Below are positions 42,813 to 51,128 of a DNA stretch of 64,000 nucleotides, piece after piece (positions within the stretch are counted from its first letter, which is position 1; every line of letters starts with the position of its first letter). Source of the stretch: Nocardia sp. NBC_00508 (GTDB lineage: Bacteria; Actinomycetota; Actinomycetes; Mycobacteriales; Mycobacteriaceae); contig NZ_CP107852.1 of assembly GCF_036346875.1 (NCBI RefSeq), positions 5,270,001 to 5,334,000 on the forward strand, written 5' to 3'. The position numbers and the translations under genes were made by a program. The notes beneath the pieces were generated by a model. That model did not search any database and was not told where the DNA came from. It worked only from the letters and a program-made list of their open reading frames with translations.

Positions 42813-43366
42813 TTCAAGTCCTTCGGGTCGGGTTCGGTGTCGGGGGCGCCGCCGTCGGCGGGGGTGAAGAACGGATTGGCGATCTGCCCGCGGGTCTTCA
42901 GCACGGTGTCGACATCGGGATGGTGGGCCGCGCCGTTGGCCAGCGCGGTGGCGGTGGCGAGACGGTTGTTGCGGTAGACCGCCTCGGCGTCGTCGGCTTT
43001 CGGGTTGACCCAGACCGCGACGATCAGGCGCAGATCGGTCACCTCGTCCGGGGCTATGGTGCCCGCGGCGACCGCATCGGCCACGCCGGCGGCGACACCG
43101 GCCTGTGCCGGGCCCCAGATCAGCTCCCCGTGTCGGTCGTCGGCCGGGGCGCATTTGGAGACGAAGACGGTGAACGGCTGGACCGGCACACCGGGGCGCA
43201 TGATCACCACGAAGCGTTCGTAACCCGCCGACGGCGTGGCGAGGCTAGTGGTCCACGCCGTCTCGGCGGCGCTGCCGCACGGGCCGAGGACGGTATTGAT
43301 ATGCGCCGCATTGACGCCGGGATCGATGAACGATTCGCCGAGTTCTACGCCGGTGTGCCGGGACAC
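42809..43366 (-). CDS. fae: Formaldehyde-activating enzyme (Fae) homologue
   Basis: 185 residues from GTG 43366, with GGAGGT 6 bases upstream. Fae catalyses the condensation of formaldehyde with tetrahydromethanopterin in methylotrophs. Family marks are visible: GESFIDPGVNAAHINTVLGP (the catalytic His in xAHI), PGVPVQPFTVFVSKCAPADD, LIWGPAQAGVAAGVADAVAAG, and VWVNPKADDAEAVYRNNRLA. The C-terminal 20 residues are a Pro/Asp tail. It is the second gene of the MFS-led operon, 36 bases after the MFS stop. Nocardiae are not known to make tetrahydromethanopterin, so its substrate here is uncertain. Confidence 0.9.
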   Translation of the reverse strand: MSRHTGVELGESFIDPGVNAAHINTVLGPCGSAAETAWTTSLATPSAGYERFVVIMRPGVPVQPFTVFVSKCAPADDRHGELIWGPAQAGVAAGVADAVAAGTIAPDEVTDLRLIVAVWVNPKADDAEAVYRNNRLATATALANGAAHHPDVDTVLKTRGQIANPFFTPADGGAPDTEPDPKDLK

Positions 43367-43402
43367 GGTGTTACCTCCGAAGGGGTTGCGGGGAAGGTGA
43401 AT

Positions 43403-44797
43403 TCAGGCGACGCGAGCCTCGGCCGGTGCGCTCGCCGCGTCGGTGGTGCGGACGACGCCGCGGGCGCCCTTGGAACTGACCTCGACCAGTGAGCGGCCGG
43501 TGGTCTCCGGCGCCATGTACTGCGAGAAGATCGCGCCGACGATGCAGACCGCGCCCATCACCGCCATCGTGCCGCCGATGCTCCAGTGGTTCAGCGCGAT
43601 CGGCAGCAGGAAGGTGCCGATGGCCGCGCCGATCCGGCTGACCGAGCTGGCGAATCCGACGCCGCTGGTGCGGACCGAGGTCGGGAAAAGCTCCATCGGA
43701 TAAACACCGCACAGGATGGAGGCAACGCCGTAGGCGAACAGGTAGACGAAGAACGAGATCGCCAAGATCAGCCGCGGCAGCGAGGTGTCGAATGCGACGA
43801 CGAACAGGGCGATCCCGGTGACCCACAGCGGAATGATCAGCAGCTTGCGTCGGCCGACCCGCTCGATCAGGAACCAACCCAGCACCGCACCGGCCAGTGC
43901 GACGAACGTGCCCAGCAGAGCCGAGGCGACCGGATTGTCCATGTGCAGCGCCGCCAATACGTCCGCCTGGAAGAATATGATCGCGAAGTACGGCAGAACC
44001 AGGCAGGTCCAGAACAGCGAGACGAACAGGGTGCGGCCTATGTAATCGCGGGAGAAGATCACCGAGAACTTGGTCTCATCGGCCTTCTCCGCGTGGAAGT
44101 CGCCGGATTCCAGCGACCAATTCAGCTGTGCGAGAACGGCTTCAGCCTCATCGCGCCGACCCTGGGAGAGCAGCCAGCGCGGCGACTCGGGCAGTCCGTG
44201 CCGGGCGATCAGGCATACCGCCGCCGGGATGACCGCCGAGGCCAGCACCAGCCGCCACTGATCCGGATAGGCGCGGGTGATCAGATAGCCGATCAGGAAG
44301 GCCACCACATAGCCCAGGTTCCAGGCGATCTGCAGGAACGAGGTGAGCCGCGCCCGCAGCGTGGTCGGCGAGAATTCGGTGACCAGCGGTGAGCCGATCG
44401 CGTAATCCGCGCCGATGGCCAGGCCCATGATCAGGCCGAGCGCGAACATCTGCCAGGGCGTCTGCACGAAGAACATCAGCACCGAGGCGATCGCAAACCC
44501 GGCCAGGTCGGCAAGAAACATCGCCTTGCGGCCGACCTTATCGGTGATGTAGCCGAAAGTGATTGCGCCGATGAAGATTCCGATCAGCGTGGCGGAGGAG
44601 ATCAGACCCGCCCAGGTCGAGCTGAGGTGCAGATCGTCCTTGAACGTCTGCAGCGCCATCGTCACGCCGATGACAGCGAAGATGTAGCCGTCGATGAACA
44701 TTCCACCGGCGGTCACGGCGGTCAACCGCTTCAGGAACCGCCATGCCTCCGGCCCGACGACGGGTTCGGCGGGGTCTTGGAGTTCGGCACTCGTCAT
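43403..44797 (-). CDS. MFS transporter (sugar/aromatic acid:H+ symporter type), first gene of the operon
   Basis: 464 residues with about 12 membrane segments. MFIDGYIFAVIGVTMALQTFKDDLHLSSTWAGLISSATLIGIFIGAITFGYITDKVGRKAMF is the TM1-loop region with motif A; GLPESPRWLLSQGRRDEAEAVL is the PESPRxL motif of sugar/acid porters. ATG 44797 gives a normal N-terminus. It probably imports the substrate of the operon. The divergent IclR starts 143 bases away. Confidence 0.92.
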   Translation of the reverse strand: MTSAELQDPAEPVVGPEAWRFLKRLTAVTAGGMFIDGYIFAVIGVTMALQTFKDDLHLSSTWAGLISSATLIGIFIGAITFGYITDKVGRKAMFLADLAGFAIASVLMFFVQTPWQMFALGLIMGLAIGADYAIGSPLVTEFSPTTLRARLTSFLQIAWNLGYVVAFLIGYLITRAYPDQWRLVLASAVIPAAVCLIARHGLPESPRWLLSQGRRDEAEAVLAQLNWSLESGDFHAEKADETKFSVIFSRDYIGRTLFVSLFWTCLVLPYFAIIFFQADVLAALHMDNPVASALLGTFVALAGAVLGWFLIERVGRRKLLIIPLWVTGIALFVVAFDTSLPRLILAISFFVYLFAYGVASILCGVYPMELFPTSVRTSGVGFASSVSRIGAAIGTFLLPIALNHWSIGGTMAVMGAVCIVGAIFSQYMAPETTGRSLVEVSSKGARGVVRTTDAASAPAEARVA

Positions 44798-44891
44798 AGC
44801 AATGCACTTTCTTCCACTAGCGTGATGCGGCGCACGAGATGGGGATGCTGTGAGCCGCAGCACTTCGATGTACCGGAAGGTATCGCGCGAA

Positions 44892-44924
44892 TTGACATGT
44901 CGGCAACCACTGTTGCAAGATAAT
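44892..44924. promoter_or_regulatory. iclR promoter with IclR operator candidate
   Basis: TTGACA at 44892-44897 is a perfect -35; AAGAT/GATAAT (44917-44924) gives a -10 at 18-21 base spacing. Between them GCAAC-CACT-GTTGC (44903-44916) is a 5-bp inverted repeat. It lies in the gap between the IclR gene and the divergent catabolic operon, as expected for a shared operator. Confidence 0.55.
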
Positions 44925-44940
44925 CAACAGGAGGTGAGTC

Positions 44941-45753
44941 GTGCCGGACCAACGAACCTACAGCTCGGGCCTGATCCGCGATATCGAACTGCTGGAGGTA
45001 CTCGCCCGGCCCGACGCCGCGGCCGGGCTCGGTGTCTCCCGGATAGCCGAACTCGCCGGGCGCGACAAGGGTCAGGTCTCGCGGGCGCTGGCGACCCTCG
45101 CCGAGGCCGGTTTGGTCGCGCGCGACGAGGACACCAAGGCATATCGGCCAGGATGGCGGCTGTTCGCCCTGGCCACCCACGCCACCGAGACTCAGCTCGC
45201 CCATCTCAGCGCGCCGTTCCTGCGCAAGGTTGTGGCGGGCCTGAACGAGACCACGCACCTGTGCGTGCTGCGCGGCAACCGGGTGCTCACGCTGCACAGC
45301 GAACTCGCCACCCATGCCTTCCGCGGCGTCGGCTGGGAGGGCACCTCGGTCGACCCCTACACCACCTCGGCTGGGCGCACCCTCATGAGCGAATGGGACG
45401 ACGAGACGATCTCGCGCTGGTGGGAGCTGTTCCCTCCAGATCGGCTCACGCTGCCCACTGCGACGGCAATACCGGTTGGTGCACAGGCCGATCCGCAGCC
45501 ACTGACCCTGAATGCGCTGCTCGATCGGATCGCCGGCATCCGGAAATATGGCTATGGCCAGGTGGACGAGGAATTCGAACCGGGCCTGGTGGGTGTCTCC
45601 GCCCCTGTTTACGGATTCCGCGGGGATATCGTGGCCGCGATCAATGTGTCCGCGCCGAAACAGCGGCTGGGTCGCCACCTGCGGGCCGCTGGGGAGTTCA
45701 CCCGTTCGGTGGCCGATCAGCTATCCGCCACCCTGGGCGCGCCGCGCCGTTGA
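44941..45753 (+). CDS. IclR-family transcriptional regulator of the catabolic operon
   Basis: 270 residues, GTG start preceded by AGGAGG. The winged HTH is SGLIRDIELLEVLARP then LGVSRIAELAGRDKGQVSRALATLAEAGLVARDEDTKAYRPG; the effector domain runs about 95-260 with TTHLCVLRGNRVLTLHSE, GRTLMSEW and YGQVDEEFEPGLVGVSAPVYGFRGDIVAAINVSAP. IclR proteins respond to small acids. Divergent from the MFS-Fae operon, its probable target. Confidence 0.94.
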   Translation: MPDQRTYSSGLIRDIELLEVLARPDAAAGLGVSRIAELAGRDKGQVSRALATLAEAGLVARDEDTKAYRPGWRLFALATHATETQLAHLSAPFLRKVVAGLNETTHLCVLRGNRVLTLHSELATHAFRGVGWEGTSVDPYTTSAGRTLMSEWDDETISRWWELFPPDRLTLPTATAIPVGAQADPQPLTLNALLDRIAGIRKYGYGQVDEEFEPGLVGVSAPVYGFRGDIVAAINVSAPKQRLGRHLRAAGEFTRSVADQLSATLGAPRR

Positions 45754-46081
45754 CCATGGGGTGGTCTCGTTGATCTGAGGTAGTAGGCGGCCGTGTGGCC
45801 CACCGCCGCCACCGCCCACGCTCCACGCTGCTGGCGATTGCCCGGCAGTTGGAAGCGACCCGATTGGCCAGAGCAAGCACCTCCGCAACTGCCGCGCGCT
45901 GGTCCTGATAGTGGCGGTCGCGACGTTCTCGGGTAAATCTGCTCGACTGCTGCGCCTGCTCCCTTTCGAATCGCGCGTTCGTCTGGTGCTGAGCGATCCA
46001 CGCGGCGGCCAGTGTTCCTGCCACACCGACGGCGCCGACGAACCCAGTCACCAACATCCCCCAACCGGGTGTGTAGTACAT
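45698..46081 (-). CDS. Truncated small membrane protein overlapping the iclR end
   Basis: 127 codons, but only the first 85 or so look like protein: MLVTGFVGAVGVAGTLAAAWIAQHQ (membrane segment) then FEREQAQQSSRFTRERRDRHYQDQRAAVAEVLALANRV, an amphipathic charged helix. The remaining residues (RRWATRPPTTSDQRD...) are noise and overlap the 3' end of iclR by 56 bases. The usual actinobacterial relatives are longer, so the 3' part has probably been replaced. ATG 46081 or 46057. Confidence 0.55.
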   Translation of the reverse strand: MYYTPGWGMLVTGFVGAVGVAGTLAAAWIAQHQTNARFEREQAQQSSRFTRERRDRHYQDQRAAVAEVLALANRVASNCRAIASSVERGRWRRWATRPPTTSDQRDHPMVNGAARPGWRIADRPPNG

Positions 46082-46278
46082 CGACCAACACTCCCACGGC
46101 AGAGCGCCGTTCCGAGGGCAGTTCGGCGACGGGCCGAGTCCGCTGTCGGTCCGCAGCAGCGCACGACGAGATCGAATCCCACCAAGGACACCGACGAGGT
46201 GACTGGTACCGCCACCGCGACATGTCCGCCACGGCCATTACAGTGACTGCTGCAGAACAACTACAACGGGGGCCGAAT

Positions 46279-47235
46279 ATGGGTTACGACATCAGCTTTC
46301 ACCCAGTCGACATGCGCCTGGCCGAGGAACGGGTCATTCCGTTCCTGGCCGGACACGGCAGGGACGACGATCTGGACGATCTGATCGCCGACGCGGTGAG
46401 GCAGGCGAAGGTCCGCTTCCGCGCGAATGCGTGGGGCCTGGGCGTTCGAAAGGCGTACGACGGCAGCGATTTCGACACGTCCCTCTACGTCTGGGGTCGG
46501 CCCTTCTTCGTCACCGCCGACGATCCGACGATCGTCGCCGAAACGGTTGTCCGCTACTGCAATTCCACCGTAGGCGAGGTTGACGACCTGGCCCGCAGCC
46601 AGATCGCGCTCCTCGATCCGGCCCTGCTGAAACATGTCGAACCGGATTTGAACGGCACGCTGCCCGCCGACGAACACCTCGCCGTGGGCTTCCGCTGGAA
46701 GCTCGACTTGCTTCGCGAGGCGGCGTCGGCCGTACGCGCGGGCCTCCCGACTATCCGCAACGGCGACGGCGACGAGATCTCCGCCGCGGGCGCGCTGACC
46801 GGCAACGCCCAATTCTGCTTGGTCGAATTCCTCGCCGCCCTGCTCCCCGGCTGGATCGAACGCGGTAAGGCGTGGCCCACCGCACTGGCCGAACACGCCA
46901 CAACCGACGGCGGCTCGCCGTTTTCCGACAACACGCCACTGTTCGGGTCGCTCTGCACCGAATTCCCGTCGCTGAATTGGGAATCCAACTGGACCATCCC
47001 CGCCAACTACGCGATCGGCGGCTACGCCGCGCCCTCGAACATCCGGTCCTTGCGAAACTGGCTGTCCCTCAATGCCGAACCGCTCGCCGCGGTGGGCGAC
47101 CAGTGGGACGACCGTCCCTACGTCCGCAAGGCCCTGCGCAAGATAGACGAAGCCCTGGCACTTGCCGAGCTGACCGGCTCGGCCTTCGTCGAAGCCGCCG
47201 AAATCTACATCCCGATGCAGGGCACCATGAACTGA
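46279..47235 (+). CDS. Uncharacterised 318-residue protein
   Basis: It begins MGYDISFHPVDMRLAEERVIPFL after a GGGGG stretch, and the coding character (GC-rich third positions, balanced composition) is good throughout. No signal peptide or membrane segment. Blocks such as DDLDDLIADAVRQAKVRF, TSLYVWGRPFFVTADDP and NWESNWTIPANYAIGGYAAPSNI are distinctive but match no family I know. The open frame upstream of 46279 is unlikely to be translated. Cytoplasmic; role unknown. Confidence 0.75.
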   Translation: MGYDISFHPVDMRLAEERVIPFLAGHGRDDDLDDLIADAVRQAKVRFRANAWGLGVRKAYDGSDFDTSLYVWGRPFFVTADDPTIVAETVVRYCNSTVGEVDDLARSQIALLDPALLKHVEPDLNGTLPADEHLAVGFRWKLDLLREAASAVRAGLPTIRNGDGDEISAAGALTGNAQFCLVEFLAALLPGWIERGKAWPTALAEHATTDGGSPFSDNTPLFGSLCTEFPSLNWESNWTIPANYAIGGYAAPSNIRSLRNWLSLNAEPLAAVGDQWDDRPYVRKALRKIDEALALAELTGSAFVEAAEIYIPMQGTMN

Positions 47236-47498
47236 GGCCAACCCGGCAACATCGTCCCGGTGGCGCGCACTACCAGCGGGACAGGGATGTGCTGCACATG
47301 GCCGATGTACGCGCGCTGACGGCCGACCCGTTTGCGCACGGTCACGGCGTTCAGGGCGGCTCGGTCGCGATTGCACACCACTACTGGTCTTCCCGGTCGT
47401 GGGCGGGCTTGCGAGTTCGCAAGAAAGTACCCTGACTCGAGCGACAGCCGAATTCGGGTCTCTTCGGTGACTTGCCGGGGAAAGTAGGAGGTATGCGG

Positions 47499-48491
47499 GT
47501 GGGCGCGGCAGCGCGATCTGGGAACCAGCGAGTGCGTGGTTGGCTGAGGAAGACCGGTGCTGTCATGGCAACAGCCGTGTTGGTGTCGTGGGTCGGTGCG
47601 GCGGTGGCTACTGCCGTCCCGACCTACGCACCGGTTTTGCGTGCGCCGGCGGGCGGCTATCAGGAGCTCTCCGTGCCGTCGAGCATGGGGCCGATCAAGG
47701 TGCAGGTGCAGTGGGCGGCCCGTGGCGGGAGCGCGGCCGTCTACGTGCTCGACGGTCTTCGTGCGCCGGGCGACCACAATCAGTGGACGACCGATACCGA
47801 CGCGCTGCGCCAGTTCGCGGGCGACAACGTCACTTTGGTGTTCCCGGTCGGTGGTCGCTCGAGCTTTTACACCGACTGGTACCGACCGAGTAGTACCAAC
47901 CGTCAGTCGACGACGTACAAATGGGAGACCTTCCTCACCAGGGAGCTGCCTGCCTTCCTGGCAGGGTACGGCGTATCGCGAACCAACAACGCCATTGTCG
48001 GGGCCTCGATGGGAGGCAACGCCGCTCTCACGCTGGCCGGGCATCATCGCGACCAGTTCAAGTTCGCCGGATCCTTCTCCGGATTCGTGCACCCGACGTT
48101 TCCGCTCTGGAACGAAGCGATGCGCGCGGCCATGTGGGACGAGGGCAACTTCAATGTGGACGACATGTGGGGTACGGCCGGTGATCCCGCGTGGAATCGA
48201 AACGATGCCACTGTGCAGGCCGAATTGCTGCGCGGACTGCCGATGTACGTCTCGACGGGTAATGGCGCGCCTGGTCCGCTCGACGTTCCATACGGGGTCG
48301 GCAACACGGTGAACGCGATGAGCCTGGAGGCGATGACGATGGCTGCCACCCAGATGTTCCGCGATCGAGTCGCGGCGCTGGGAATCGCCGCTCGCATCGA
48401 CTTCGTCAACGGGACGCACACCTGGCCCTATTGGCAGCAAGCGCTGGCGACGGCGCGTCCGATGATCCTCGACGGGCTGGGCGCGCGCTGA
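47499..48491 (+). CDS. Mycolyltransferase of the antigen 85 / esterase D family
   Basis: 330 residues. A signal peptide (VMATAVLVSWVGAAVATAVP) leads to a cell-envelope acyltransferase fold: YQELSVPSSMGPIKVQVQW, AVYVLDGLRAPGDHNQWTTD, SFYTDWYRPS, the nucleophile elbow IVGASMGGNAALTLAGHH, and the catalytic His in NGTHTWPYWQQAL. These enzymes move mycolic acid onto trehalose or arabinogalactan. AGGAGG at 47486-47491 fits GTG 47499 (7-base spacing) better than ATG 47493 (1 base), so the start is set at GTG. Mycolyltransferase presence supports a mycolic-acid actinobacterium. Confidence 0.93.
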   Translation: MGAAARSGNQRVRGWLRKTGAVMATAVLVSWVGAAVATAVPTYAPVLRAPAGGYQELSVPSSMGPIKVQVQWAARGGSAAVYVLDGLRAPGDHNQWTTDTDALRQFAGDNVTLVFPVGGRSSFYTDWYRPSSTNRQSTTYKWETFLTRELPAFLAGYGVSRTNNAIVGASMGGNAALTLAGHHRDQFKFAGSFSGFVHPTFPLWNEAMRAAMWDEGNFNVDDMWGTAGDPAWNRNDATVQAELLRGLPMYVSTGNGAPGPLDVPYGVGNTVNAMSLEAMTMAATQMFRDRVAALGIAARIDFVNGTHTWPYWQQALATARPMILDGLGAR

Positions 48492-48598
48492 CACGACTGC
48501 CACTGAAACACTCGGCGCCCCACCGCCCGACGTGTCGTGCGGTCCGTCGACGTAGGTTGGCGCGCCTGCCTGCGCGCCGTTGCGCGTCTCGGTCCTGA

Positions 48599-50176
48599 TC
48601 ACCCTGCGGTCGTATGCCCCGAGGGGGGCCGGTTGCGCCTGGCGCGACCTCGGGTGCGGGCGTCGTGCTCGGCTTTCCCGGCGGGTGGTGCGGCCCGACT
48701 CGAAATGTCCGGCTGTGCTGAGCCAGGCGCCTGTACGGACCGGTCCGCATCCGGGGTCGCCCGCAATGTGGCAGGCGGCAGGTAGTCGCCCACACAGCCG
48801 CGGGTCCACCAAGCCCCGGTGCTGCGGCGCTCCTCGCGCGTGGTGAAGCGGTAGACGTAGAGCAGGATCCGCAGGTACTTCGGCGGGCCTTCGGGGAACG
48901 GGTTCGTCGCCAGCAGACGCAAGGTGACCGGGTCGCCTTGCAGGAGTTTGACCACCAGCGACAGGAGCCAGGCTTCGGCGTACGGCGGCGACATCGCCGC
49001 GAACCACATCAGCCAGTCCAGCCGTAGGTGATAGGGCGCCACCTGCCGCGGCCGCCGGGTGAGGATCCCGGGCTTGGCTCGGAATTCGTACGCCTTCCAT
49101 GTCGGGTCCGACTCGGGCTGATCGTCGGTGCCCTCGATGACCAGTTCGAGCCGCGTGCGGGTGATGTGTCCGAACAACCCGTAGGTGTTGCCCAGATACA
49201 GCCGGTTGAAGGTGGCGTTCATCAGCTGGTGCCGTGACGCCATATTGCGGACCGGCGCCCAGCTGAGCAGCACCATGGCCACCGTCAGGATCGTCACCGT
49301 GATCGTGAACCACAGCGGTCCATCCGGCGCCGGCGTCGGCTCGATGGGTACCAGTGCCGCGAGGAACCGGCCGTCGAGCGCCAGTGTGGCCAGTGCGACC
49401 GCAAGCAGGTTCAGCCACGCGAAGTTCCCGCTGACCATCAGCCACAGCTGCGTCACGATGACGATTCCGGCGGACACCGACGCGATCGGCTGGGGGCACA
49501 ACAGTCCGAACGGCACGATCAGCTGCGCGACATGGTTTCCCAGCACTTCCAGGCGATGGATCGGCTTGGGCAGATGGTGGAAGTACCAGCTGAACCGGTT
49601 CGGGATGGGTTGGGTCTCGTGGTGGTAGTAGAGCGCGGTGAGATCTCGCCACGCCGGGTCGTTGCGGACCTTGATCAGGCCCGCTCCCACCTCGAGCCGC
49701 ACCAGCAGCCAGCGCAGCAGGAACACCGCCGCGATCGGTGGGGCCGTGTCCGCGTTTCCCAGGAAGATCGCCAGGAAGCCGGCCTCCAACAGCAGCATCT
49801 CCCAGACGAAGCCGTAGAACGCCTGCCCGGCATTGACGAACGACAGGTACAGCACCCACAGCGCTGCCCACACCGCCATGGCCACCGGCAGCGGCACCAC
49901 ATCGGTCAGGCCGAGCACGACCGCGCCGGACAGCACCGCACCCAGCGCGGCCAGAGCGTCGGCGAGCCGGTCGGAGTAGTGGAGGTGGAAAAGACTGGGC
50001 GACCGCCGGAATCCGGCGGCCCGCAGATACCGCGGCGCGGGCAGCAAGCCTCGCTCACCGCACAGTGCCCGGAATTGGGCCAGCGTCGACAGAAACGCGA
50101 TCAGGTACACCAGGCCCAGCAGCCGCTCGAAGATCAGCCGGGCCAGCACATAACCGGAATCGTAGAACCCGAACAT
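48599..50176 (-). CDS. Lipase-maturation-factor (LMF1-like) family membrane protein
   Basis: 525 residues from ATG 50176. About 8-10 hydrophobic segments begin FERLLGLVYLIAFLSTLAQFRALCGERGLLP. Family marks are LRWLLVRLEVGAGLIKVRNDPAWRDLTALYYHHETQPIPNRFSWYFHHLPKPIHRLEVLGNHVAQLIVP and GNTYGLFGHITRTRLELVIEGTDD, WKAYEFRAKPG. LMF1 helps dimeric lipases fold in animals; bacterial members are uncharacterised. The last 60 residues are a low-complexity polar tail. In-frame ATGs upstream (50239) would add a non-conserved leader. Confidence 0.87.
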   Translation of the reverse strand: MFGFYDSGYVLARLIFERLLGLVYLIAFLSTLAQFRALCGERGLLPAPRYLRAAGFRRSPSLFHLHYSDRLADALAALGAVLSGAVVLGLTDVVPLPVAMAVWAALWVLYLSFVNAGQAFYGFVWEMLLLEAGFLAIFLGNADTAPPIAAVFLLRWLLVRLEVGAGLIKVRNDPAWRDLTALYYHHETQPIPNRFSWYFHHLPKPIHRLEVLGNHVAQLIVPFGLLCPQPIASVSAGIVIVTQLWLMVSGNFAWLNLLAVALATLALDGRFLAALVPIEPTPAPDGPLWFTITVTILTVAMVLLSWAPVRNMASRHQLMNATFNRLYLGNTYGLFGHITRTRLELVIEGTDDQPESDPTWKAYEFRAKPGILTRRPRQVAPYHLRLDWLMWFAAMSPPYAEAWLLSLVVKLLQGDPVTLRLLATNPFPEGPPKYLRILLYVYRFTTREERRSTGAWWTRGCVGDYLPPATLRATPDADRSVQAPGSAQPDISSRAAPPAGKAEHDARTRGRARRNRPPSGHTTAG

Positions 50177-50194
50177 CGCTGGTCGCCCACGCTC

Positions 50195-50216
50195 GATACG
50201 AAGCTCCCCTCGTATC
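50195..50216. repeat. Inverted repeat near the LMF gene start
   Basis: GATACGA (50195-50201), 8-base gap, TCGTATC (50210-50216). It is just upstream of ATG 50176 on the minus strand, so it could be an operator or be coding if a longer start is used. Confidence 0.35.
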
Positions 50217-50335
50217 AAGAGAACGCTCGAAGCGGCCATATTCTTTCCGGCAATCTTCCGGAAATCGGTCAAGGATCAGGCGTGCACCTCATCACTGCGG
50301 TTCGTCGTCGAACCAGGGGCGGCTACGCTGGCAAT

Positions 50336-50359
50336 CAAGTATACGGCGCCGTATACTTG
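50336..50359. promoter_or_regulatory. Perfect 24-bp palindrome, operator candidate
   Basis: The block 50336-50359 is fully self-complementary (half-site CAAGTATACGGC). It lies between the LMF gene and the DUF2867 gene at 50465. A perfect palindrome of this length in an intergenic position usually marks a TetR-type repressor site; no TetR gene is adjacent. Confidence 0.7.
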
Positions 50360-50464
50360 GAAGTTGTTGCCGACCGCTTACGAGGGCGACGCCGTCCTCG
50401 CCGTCGAGAGGAGAGTGGGATGACTGCTGGTCGAAGTTCTTCCCTGCTGACAGGAGGCTCCGGA

Positions 50465-51088
50465 ATGAGACTCCCGAAGACCGCCCACACCTCCCGTCCG
50501 TGGCGGATTCATGACATCGCTCCCGATTTCGATGTCGAGGACGTATGGGCCCTGCCTACTCCGGGCGGTCCCGACGAACTGCCCCGGCTCGTACGGCAGG
50601 TCACCTCCGGCGACGACGACAGCCAGTTCCCGATGGTCTACCGCCTGCTCTTCGCGATCCGCTGGAAGCTCGGTGGCCTGCTCGGCTGGGATAAACCAGA
50701 CGCCGGGCTCAACCGTCGCGTGTACTCGCTACGCGAGCGGTTGCCAGAGGATCTTCGCGAAGGTCCGCGCGGGCCGGACATGCAGGGCAAACCGTTCCAC
50801 TCGATCTACCTGACCGATACCGAATGGGCCGCGGAACTGGCCAACCAGACCGTGCACACGGTCATGCACATCGGCTGGGTGCCCGACGACGCCGGTGGCT
50901 ACCGCGGCCAGATGGCCGTGCTGGTCAAGCCGAACGGCTTGCTCGGCAAGCTCTACATGGTCGGAATCCTGCCCTTCCGATACCTGGGCGTCTACCCGGC
51001 ACTGATGCGGCAGGTCGAACGCGAATGGCGGCGAGGCGATCGCGCCGCGGAAAAGCCGGGTAGTGGTTCTCGGCCGCGCGAGACATAG
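50465..51088 (+). CDS. DUF2867 family protein
   Basis: 207 residues from ATG 50465, with AGGAGG 7 bases upstream; ATG 50420 also has a good site (GAGAGGAG) and would add 15 residues. The domain starts RPWRIHDIAPDFDVEDVWALPTPGG, and includes YRLLFAIRWKLGGLLGWD, HTVMHIGWV and MAVLVKPNGLLGKLYMVGILPFRYLGVYPALMRQVEREW. DUF2867 is found alone or fused to NAD-binding domains; function unknown. Preceded by the 24-bp palindrome. Confidence 0.85.
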   Translation: MRLPKTAHTSRPWRIHDIAPDFDVEDVWALPTPGGPDELPRLVRQVTSGDDDSQFPMVYRLLFAIRWKLGGLLGWDKPDAGLNRRVYSLRERLPEDLREGPRGPDMQGKPFHSIYLTDTEWAAELANQTVHTVMHIGWVPDDAGGYRGQMAVLVKPNGLLGKLYMVGILPFRYLGVYPALMRQVEREWRRGDRAAEKPGSGSRPRET

Positions 51089-51128
51089 ACCGCGAGGTAT
51101 CCGAGCGACGGCCTCCACTCGGACAGCC

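Noticed and set aside
47205..49871. 888-codon minus-strand frame across the mycolyltransferase
   Set aside because: Antisense to a clear antigen-85-type gene and out of frame with the LMF gene; an artefact of high GC.
50177..50272. N-terminal extension of the LMF-like protein
   Set aside because: Upstream in-frame ATGs add a polar, non-conserved leader; the usual family start fits ATG 50176.
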